38,680 bases of DNA from Planctomycetota bacterium. GTDB lineage: Bacteria; Planctomycetota; Phycisphaerae; WQYP01. Numbering within the stretch: position 1 is the stretch's first letter; the number at the start of each line of letters is the position of its first letter. The stretch covers positions 1-38,680 of the forward strand of contig JAJYGE010000225.1 of the NCBI GenBank assembly GCA_021785155.1, read 5' to 3'. The notes beneath the pieces are model-generated. The model was given only the letters and a program-made list of their open reading frames with translations, searched no databases and had not been told where the DNA came from. This document shows, piece by piece, positions 33,344 to 38,680 of this stretch. The position numbers were made by a program, and so were the translations under genes.

Positions 33344-36300
33344 TCATGAAATCACCACCGGTCCGTGCGACAATTGGTTCAACAAATCCCGCTCGGTAAT
33401 ACTCACCCAGGCCCGGACATCTTCCGGCGTTTTGAGCGTGGCGCTGGTCAGATGCACGCGCCGCGCGGTGGGTTCCAACAGTTGCGCCGTCACCATGGCC
33501 GCACGCGCAAACTGCTGCGTCAGCGCATCGGTTTTGGTTCTCCACTGGGTCAGGGGTGTTCGCTCCAACGTGCTGAGTAGCTCATCTTCACTGCCCACCG
33601 CCACGCGCGGCAGCGAGTCAATGTGCTCATCGGTCAATATCCTCTTTCTGTCCGTCGCCGCAAGCCGCCTCCAGTTGTCATTGGCCTCCAGCGTGGCCAA
33701 CTCCTGGCGGTATGTTTTTTCATATTCCTGCGCCGCCGCGTTTACCGCCGCCCGCAGTATGCCGCTTAAGGACTTGCGGATCTCCGGCACCGGATCGGTA
33801 CTGTCCAGCAATCGCCGCTGGATCCGCACTGCTTCCGCCTGATTCTGAAACTCGCTGGCCGGCGGCAGCGCTGCGGAGTGCTTCAAGAGTCTGCGTAGAG
33901 CTTCCCATCCCGGCTGGCGCTTCGCCGCCAACTCCGCCAGCCTGGTCCAGTCCCGAAACTCCCGTGTTAAAATATCGTGCTGTTTGAGCATCTCCGCCAG
34001 TTGCTCAACGCCGGCCAATCCGCGAAGTGTCTCAATATGGCCTGCCGCTGGCCGGGCCGGCATTGGTGGATCGCCACCGCACAGGGCAGACAGGTCGATC
34101 AGGGTGTTGAGAAATGCCGATGCCCCGGCGGCCTCCTGATTCGGCAGGCAGTGGACACCCGCGTCCTGAAACATCTTGCGCAGTTTAATTTTATCCCGTG
34201 CGCTGATGGTGGCTGACTCCGCGCGGAAGTCCGTGACGGAGATTTTCGCCTGGTCAAGCTGCCCCGGTGACAGTGGTGCCCCTTTGCAGACCGCCCGCAG
34301 GTGACCGGTGGCATGCAACACCATCAACGCCGCATCCACCGCGTCGCGTGGCCAGCCGTAGGGGCTGGATTCAAAATTATCACGCACTTCCTTCCCCCGC
34401 CTGCCCGAACTCACCGCCGTCAGCACCGCGGCGCAAACCGGGTGTTTTTCCGGCGCATCTTTCCAATCTATCGCATTTAGCGCCGCCTCGTCGCCGTTCT
34501 TAATGCGGTTGATCACGCTGGCCCATCGGCCATCGTCGGCATCCCTGAACTTCGGAAACATCCGAGTCAGCGCCGCCTCCGCCGCCGCCCGCACCTTCTC
34601 AATGAGATTCAGTTGGAACATTTCGTTCCCGCCGCCCTGAAAGACTTTTGCCCGGTCAATAAGATCGCGGACAATCTCATGGCGCGTGGCCTCCGCCGTT
34701 ACGCGGCGCGTCGTCATGGCGTCGCGTGCCTCGCGGCCTTCAGGCGTCGTTGGCGTACCTTTGAAATCAAGCGTCGCCTTCGCGGCCTCGCAGTCCACAA
34801 TCGCCTTTTGCAGATCATCGGCACTGGCCTTGGGTACGTAAATGTAGATTATTGCCCCGTCGCTTCCCGCCGACCGCGCATCATTAACCACGGTGCTTTC
34901 CTTTTCCCCCCAGCCATCCCGCACCCATACCGGAATATCAACGCCCGCCGCCGGGGGGGCCTCCGCACCAAAACAAGGACGCAACCGGCGTGGTTCCTTG
35001 CTTTTGCCCTGCACAAGTTTAATGGCCTCCAGCGCCTCCTGACACGCCGCCCCCAGCAAAGCGCCACGTTTGCTGGCCAACGCCGTCAGATCGTTGTTCA
35101 TCCGCGTTTGGCGGTTGCGGAACTCTCTATCCCATTCGCTGCTTTCCCGCGTCTGGAGGCCATAGCCGTCCTCGAGCTTTATAAGTGTGCCATCCTGAAC
35201 CAGCTTTTCGAGAATGCGCGGGACATCGCGCCGATACTTCGCGCCATCCGCGGCCAAATCACTTACCAGTAAATCCGCCAGCATCTCCGGCGTGGCCCGC
35301 ACGCCGCTGTCTGCCCCGGATTCCCGGGGGAGTTTGCGGATCAGAAAAATCAATCCGCACAATCGCCGGGCGAGCTTGCCATCGGGCGAGTTGTCATCCA
35401 AGCGGTGAATGGTTTCATCAATTTCGCGGAGCATCACTCCGGTGCGCAGCAGATCGGGCTGGAGTTGCTCAAAGATAAAATCAGCCGGCACCACATGGCC
35501 CAGCGGAAGTTCGGCGGTTTCCCGCACGGCATCGTGTACGATACGCAATTGGGTGCGCAGCTGCGCGGTGGTGCCGGGCGCATCTACAGCCTGCAGTGCT
35601 TTTTCCCAGAATCGCCGCCGTACCGGCAACAACGGATAATCATCCACAATGGTCTGTCGATCCTCGGGGCGGGTGGCAATGGGCGTTCCGGCCAACTGTC
35701 GGTCGATCTCGCCAGAGTGGGCCGCCAGTGTGTCCTCAACGGCGTTCCGCTTGTCGGCCTTTTTGGCCAGGACCACGCGCCGCGTCACGGTTTCAACATC
35801 AATATCCGATAATTCCACCGGAATGGTGAACCGCCCGCGCAAGCGTTGCAGCAGTGGTAAACTGCCCGCCAGAGCGGTCTGCCCCGCCCCAATGAGGAGC
35901 ACCCGGCTGTCCATTTGTTTGCACAGGGCCTCCGCGACCTCCTGCACTTCGGTGGAGCGTTGCGTGCTGTCGCCGATGAACAGTTGCACTTCATCGAGGA
36001 TAATTACCGTCGCGGGAATCCGCCCGTCGACTTCCAGTACGGTTCGTAAATGGCTGATAAACTCAGGCGTTGATACGTCGGAGACAACCGGAAATTGGGC
36101 CCGCAGTGTCGCCCGCGCTTCTTTTGCATTTGCCGCGAAATCCGGATCGGCTTCCAACACCGCTTCTGCCAAATCCGAACTGACATATAAATCCTGTAAT
36201 TCCCGGTTAAGATCTTTGCCTTTCCGTTCAACCGCACCGCGAATGTTTTCGTAGATTCCCCGCTTCTTGAGCCACATGCAGAAACGGGCCTGGGGCAAGC

Positions 36301-36790
36301 TTTCAGGCAGCCCCTTGGAGCGAAATAACATGCCCAGCACGATCAGCCTTACGCTTTCGCCGCCACCGGATGGAAGCGCGCCCGCCACAGCATGCAAGCC
36401 GCCGCTGCGGCGGCCCAAGGTGTCAAGCTCGCACAGCAGTTCCTGAATCTCTGACGGAAGTCGCGCCAGTCCCCGCGCCGTTGCACCGTCGGCAAAGCGT
36501 GTGTCCACCCATAAGTGGCGCAGCATCTTTTCCAGATGTGATTTGCCGCTGCCATAAAAACCACTGATCCAGGCGGCCGGCTGGGTGACGGAATTCGCGC
36601 TTCCGATATACGACTCCAAAATGCGGATGACACCCTCCGCATATTGCCCCTCGCATACAAAGTGCTCCAACTCATAGCGTAAGGTCTCTACTTCCCGGGG
36701 TGTCGGATTTTCTTTGAGCGCGGCAACGCCGTCGTTGAGCAGCCTTGTTGCCATCGGGTCGCGTAAAAATATTTCACGGTTATTCATCAT
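33344..36790 (-). CDS. brxC: BrxC, BREX P-loop ATPase
   Basis: A 1148-residue ATPase (BrxC/PglY family). Walker A 'GFYGSGKSH' is at residues 77-85 and Walker B 'VIILDEVQLFIGD' near 260. The rest is a long helical body with a Glu/Lys/Arg-rich middle ('DLQKAIVDCEAAKATLDF') and helical C-terminus. BrxC is required for both methylation and defence in type I BREX, probably as a large motor or scaffold for PglX and PglZ. The ATG overlaps the brxB stop by 4 bp; two ATG codons are in tandem. No truncation or frameshift is seen, and the length matches the family (about 1100-1200). Confidence 0.94.
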   Translation of the reverse strand: MMNNREIFLRDPMATRLLNDGVAALKENPTPREVETLRYELEHFVCEGQYAEGVIRILESYIGSANSVTQPAAWISGFYGSGKSHLEKMLRHLWVDTRFADGATARGLARLPSEIQELLCELDTLGRRSGGLHAVAGALPSGGGESVRLIVLGMLFRSKGLPESLPQARFCMWLKKRGIYENIRGAVERKGKDLNRELQDLYVSSDLAEAVLEADPDFAANAKEARATLRAQFPVVSDVSTPEFISHLRTVLEVDGRIPATVIILDEVQLFIGDSTQRSTEVQEVAEALCKQMDSRVLLIGAGQTALAGSLPLLQRLRGRFTIPVELSDIDVETVTRRVVLAKKADKRNAVEDTLAAHSGEIDRQLAGTPIATRPEDRQTIVDDYPLLPVRRRFWEKALQAVDAPGTTAQLRTQLRIVHDAVRETAELPLGHVVPADFIFEQLQPDLLRTGVMLREIDETIHRLDDNSPDGKLARRLCGLIFLIRKLPRESGADSGVRATPEMLADLLVSDLAADGAKYRRDVPRILEKLVQDGTLIKLEDGYGLQTRESSEWDREFRNRQTRMNNDLTALASKRGALLGAACQEALEAIKLVQGKSKEPRRLRPCFGAEAPPAAGVDIPVWVRDGWGEKESTVVNDARSAGSDGAIIYIYVPKASADDLQKAIVDCEAAKATLDFKGTPTTPEGREARDAMTTRRVTAEATRHEIVRDLIDRAKVFQGGGNEMFQLNLIEKVRAAAEAALTRMFPKFRDADDGRWASVINRIKNGDEAALNAIDWKDAPEKHPVCAAVLTAVSSGRRGKEVRDNFESSPYGWPRDAVDAALMVLHATGHLRAVCKGAPLSPGQLDQAKISVTDFRAESATISARDKIKLRKMFQDAGVHCLPNQEAAGASAFLNTLIDLSALCGGDPPMPARPAAGHIETLRGLAGVEQLAEMLKQHDILTREFRDWTRLAELAAKRQPGWEALRRLLKHSAALPPASEFQNQAEAVRIQRRLLDSTDPVPEIRKSLSGILRAAVNAAAQEYEKTYRQELATLEANDNWRRLAATDRKRILTDEHIDSLPRVAVGSEDELLSTLERTPLTQWRTKTDALTQQFARAAMVTAQLLEPTARRVHLTSATLKTPEDVRAWVSITERDLLNQLSHGPVVIS

Positions 36791-37347
36791 TCAATCGCTC
36801 CACCATGCAGGGTAATCGGGACCGCCAGATAGTTCCAGCCATCCCGCGCGTCCAGCAGCCGATAGTTGTTGTTTTCAAATTCACCGGGGAAAAACACGAC
36901 CAGTCGCCCCTTTATATCCTGCTCGACTTCCTTTAACACTAAGGAGAGCTTGGTTAATCCATAAAGCGCCGCTACACCATGAACGGCAACCACGGTGTCG
37001 GCGGTGACGTCCGGAGCGACCAGACCTCGTCGTAATTCCGCCGCCGCGAAGTGAACAAAATCGCCCCGCAATCTCATTTGCAAATCCACCGGGTTTTCGA
37101 AATACTCGTCCCGATAGGGCATTTCCGCCATCCACCGGGCAAACGCATCGGTCAAATCCAGCAGACGCCAGTGGTGACCGGTTTTGGTGGTCGCCATGTC
37201 AAACAATTCCAGCCGCGCCCGAAGCCGCCGCTCATCTGTTTTGGGATACACCACAAAAATAGCTTTCTGCGCACCGGCCAGGTTACGCTGCCAGGGCGTA
37301 CCAATATGGCTCTGATAGCGGCTTACTAGATCCTCAACCCGGCCCAT
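36787..37347 (-). CDS. brxB: BrxB, BREX DUF1788 protein
   Basis: A 186-residue protein of the BrxB/DUF1788 family: 'RVEDLVSRYQSHIGTPWQRN' at the start, 'FVVYPKTDERRLRARLELF' near 31, 'WRLLDLTDAFARWM' near 58 and 'GRLVVFFPGEFENNNYRLLD' near 147. Small, cytoplasmic, no catalytic motif. BrxB is essential for type I BREX function and is thought to bridge other components; its biochemical role is unknown. The start at 37347 overlaps the brxA stop by 14 bp, and the stop overlaps brxC by 4 bp. Confidence 0.93.
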   Translation of the reverse strand: MGRVEDLVSRYQSHIGTPWQRNLAGAQKAIFVVYPKTDERRLRARLELFDMATTKTGHHWRLLDLTDAFARWMAEMPYRDEYFENPVDLQMRLRGDFVHFAAAELRRGLVAPDVTADTVVAVHGVAALYGLTKLSLVLKEVEQDIKGRLVVFFPGEFENNNYRLLDARDGWNYLAVPITLHGGAIE

Positions 37348-38164
37348 CTACCAACCGCCTTTCCTCCGGAGTCAGAATCCGCGCCGGAGAGATCTCCACA
37401 ATGCCACCGGTGCCCCTTAAGTGGATGTAGCCTATCCGCTTGGCGTCCATGGCCAATGACACCATCTCGTCCATTCCGACATCGAGAACCTTTGACCACA
37501 GCGTCTCGAATAATATTCCCCCGCGTGCGCCCAACGCATAGCCCAGCAGCAGCGCAAAGGTGACAACCGCGGAGGTCGGGTTAATTACCTTGCGAATCTT
37601 CCGGCCCCGCCCCTCAAGATGGCCCGATTGCGTCCACGAGGCCGCCGCATTGCGCACCACTTTGTCGAGCACCGCTTCATTAAACCGCGATCCCGTCCCA
37701 CGGCTCAACGCGTCGGTAAGAGGCTGGCGGCCCAGTTCCTCACCGGGGCGCAAGCGCAATATTGTCGGCGCGGTAAACCGGAGGAGCGGATCGCGTGCCA
37801 ATGCCAACAACAATGCCAGCAGTGGCCGGCCCCGGTCGTCATCCGCCCAAAGCTGGCGCATCACACGGAAAAGCATAACACGGGAATCCAGCGCGTAAAG
37901 TTCGGACAACCGCTGGTTTGTCAGCCGCCGGGTTGCGTTGGTACGCTTCCCCAAACAGTTATCCTCGATAATCCGACGTCGGTATTCATCGCGTGTAGCG
38001 TTGGGGTCCGAGGCCTGCATCAGGCTCGTTAATTCGTTGAGCATAATTGTCCGACTCGTGTGCGCCCCTTTTTCACCGAAATGGAATCCAGCGAGCTGGC
38101 CCGATTTAAGCGATAACCGATCGGGGCCTATAGGAATTCCAAGATAAATTGGGTCCGTGATCAT
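37334..38164 (-). CDS. brxA: BrxA, BREX DUF1819 protein
   Basis: A 276-residue protein of the BrxA/DUF1819 family. Recognisable parts: 'GAHTSRTIMLNELTSLM' near residue 34, 'NCLGKRTNATRRLTNQRLSELYALD' from 70, and 'LLALLLALARDPLLRFTAPTIL' from 114. Structures of family members resemble the antitermination factor NusB, and BrxA binds nucleic acid; its precise role in defence is unclear. First gene of the operon. The ATG at 38164 has no strong Shine-Dalgarno sequence, but it follows the predicted promoter by about 45 bp. Confidence 0.93.
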   Translation of the reverse strand: MITDPIYLGIPIGPDRLSLKSGQLAGFHFGEKGAHTSRTIMLNELTSLMQASDPNATRDEYRRRIIEDNCLGKRTNATRRLTNQRLSELYALDSRVMLFRVMRQLWADDDRGRPLLALLLALARDPLLRFTAPTILRLRPGEELGRQPLTDALSRGTGSRFNEAVLDKVVRNAAASWTQSGHLEGRGRKIRKVINPTSAVVTFALLLGYALGARGGILFETLWSKVLDVGMDEMVSLAMDAKRIGYIHLRGTGGIVEISPARILTPEERRLVDGPG

Positions 38165-38181
38165 GAATATCTCACATTATG

Positions 38182-38199
38182 GCCGGCCAGTTTGCCGGC
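38182..38199. promoter_or_regulatory. GCCGGC dyad in the brxA leader, possible operator
   Basis: Two GCCGGC hexamers (38182-38187 and 38194-38199) are 12 bp apart centre to centre, between the -10 box and the brxA ATG. Each is itself a palindrome, so the pair is both a direct and an inverted repeat. It could be a repressor site or an RNA hairpin near the start codon. Confidence 0.4.
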
Positions 38200-38208
38200 T
38201 GAATTTTA

Positions 38209-38236
38209 ATTATCCACTTTTTGAGGATCGCGTCAA
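38209..38236 (-). promoter_or_regulatory. BREX operon promoter
   Basis: On the minus strand TTGACG (38231-38236) and GATAAT (38209-38214) are 16 bp apart, each one base from the sigma70 consensus. The predicted start of transcription lies about 38 nt upstream of the brxA ATG. This is the best promoter match in the island. Confidence 0.65.
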
Positions 38237-38512
38237 CCGGCTGGTTGCCAGGTTATCATTTCGTAATTGCGAAACCGTTGTTATATCCCCGCCGCGAACT
38301 TCCGGAATCGGGGATTTTGGTTCAGGATCTATTGCTGTAAAAAAATCCAGAACGTCCGCATCTGATCCGGCAACATCAATTCAGTTACGACATGTAGCGG
38401 ATTTTATGCTCATACGCGGAATCGGTGCAGTGCGGCTATTTAACTTCCATACTCGGCAGGGTTTCCACCCGCGAATAAAATAATGCCACCGCTTCCTTGC
38501 GTTATTTTTGTA
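38237..38512. other. intergenic region upstream of brxA
   Basis: No supported gene. A plus-strand frame from 38157 to 38483 runs through the brxA start and promoter and has no ribosome site, so it is probably spurious. No regulator binding site other than the GCCGGC dyad is recognised. Confidence 0.4.
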
Positions 38513-38680
38513 TCAGACCGGTGGACACGCTATTCCAGCTACTAAATTCCAAATTCGAGATTCTGGCAGCACGCTTCCCCCGAGTTTTTCGCATACCAGT
38601 TTGAACAACGCCTGCAGCGGATACGCACTGGACAGGTGCGGCACCAATCGGCGAACGCTGGTCTTCACGACCGCGGGTTG
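38513..38680 (-). CDS. unknown protein, C-terminal end (partial, runs off the right edge)
   Basis: On the minus strand a frame is open from the window edge to TGA at 38515-38513 and gives 55 residues with natural composition ('VRRLVPHLSSAYPLQALFKLV', 'GSVLPESRIWNLVAG'). The other two minus frames are worse: one stops at once and the other is Arg/Ser-rich. I do not recognise the family. Position directly upstream of brxA on the same strand makes a BREX regulator or another defence gene plausible, but nothing in the residues shows it. Confidence 0.4.
   Translation of the reverse strand, partial: QPAVVKTSVRRLVPHLSSAYPLQALFKLVCEKLGGSVLPESRIWNLVAGIACPPV

Larger units (their letters stand above)
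23283..38164 (-). other. type I BREX phage-defence operon with embedded ATPase/TOPRIM cassette
   Basis: Eight minus-strand genes in the order brxA, brxB, brxC, pglX, ATPase, TOPRIM protein, pglZ, brxL. The six BREX genes are all present, full length and in the canonical type I order. Junctions are overlaps of 4-14 bp or a 2-bp gap, except the 42-bp brxC-pglX gap. One promoter candidate precedes brxA. BREX methylates a non-palindromic site on host DNA and blocks replication of unmethylated phage without cutting being shown. Confidence 0.93.

Noticed and set aside
38157..38483. 108-codon plus-strand frame upstream of brxA
   Set aside because: It covers the brxA start codon, the strong minus-strand promoter and the GCCGGC dyad, has no ribosome site and no recognisable domain.

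Overview
The window is a bacterial chromosome segment. It is probably from a planctomycete, perhaps a Phycisphaerae-like lineage. The evidence is indirect: a eukaryote-type UDP-sugar pyrophosphorylase, a Rho factor with a long acidic N-terminal extension, many small predicted lipoproteins, and in-frame palindromic mini-elements that translate to words such as GSGILPLE and RLEAAS, which I associate with planctomycete genomes. The assignment is tentative.

Left part, 1-7.6 kb, plus strand: the 3' end of dprA, a Nudix hydrolase, a small exported protein, a full-length smc, coaE, and rho behind a 340-bp leader. Middle part, 7.65-22.0 kb, all minus strand: UDPGP-family pyrophosphorylase, thrS, an alpha/beta-hydrolase-like lipoprotein overlapping thrS, a decayed satP/yaaH-type acetate-transporter pseudogene (plus strand), a membrane protein, a lipoprotein, mutM, a single-domain response regulator, NADP-type isocitrate dehydrogenase, a 3-hydroxyisobutyrate-dehydrogenase-like enzyme, lipB overlapping lon, and a small heat-shock protein. 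This is ordinary core-genome content.

Border, 22.0-23.28 kb: no intact gene. It holds a 42-bp near-perfect palindrome and then about 700 bp of degenerate short word-like repeats arranged in recurring composite modules. This is where the core genome gives way to an accessory island.

Island, 23.28-38.24 kb, minus strand: a complete type I BREX phage-defence operon, transcribed right to left as brxA-brxB-brxC-pglX-[AAA ATPase]-[TOPRIM-like DUF4276 protein]-pglZ-brxL. A good sigma70-type promoter lies just upstream of brxA. Almost all genes overlap by a few bases, so they look translationally coupled. The two extra genes between pglX and pglZ form an SMC/RecF-like ATPase plus TOPRIM cassette. 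This slot is also occupied by PARIS (ariA/ariB) in some enterobacterial BREX loci, but the TOPRIM partner here looks like a different family. The likely logic is that BREX methylates self DNA through PglX and blocks phage replication, while the embedded cassette acts as a second, possibly abortive, layer.

The most unusual features are: the embedded ATPase/TOPRIM cassette; at least seven copies of a palindromic mini-element inserted in frame within pglX and read in different frames and orientations; a BrxL Lon-like domain that by eye lacks the Ser-Lys dyad; a stem-loop in the only real gap of the operon (brxC-pglX); and a partial unknown reading frame entering from the right edge.
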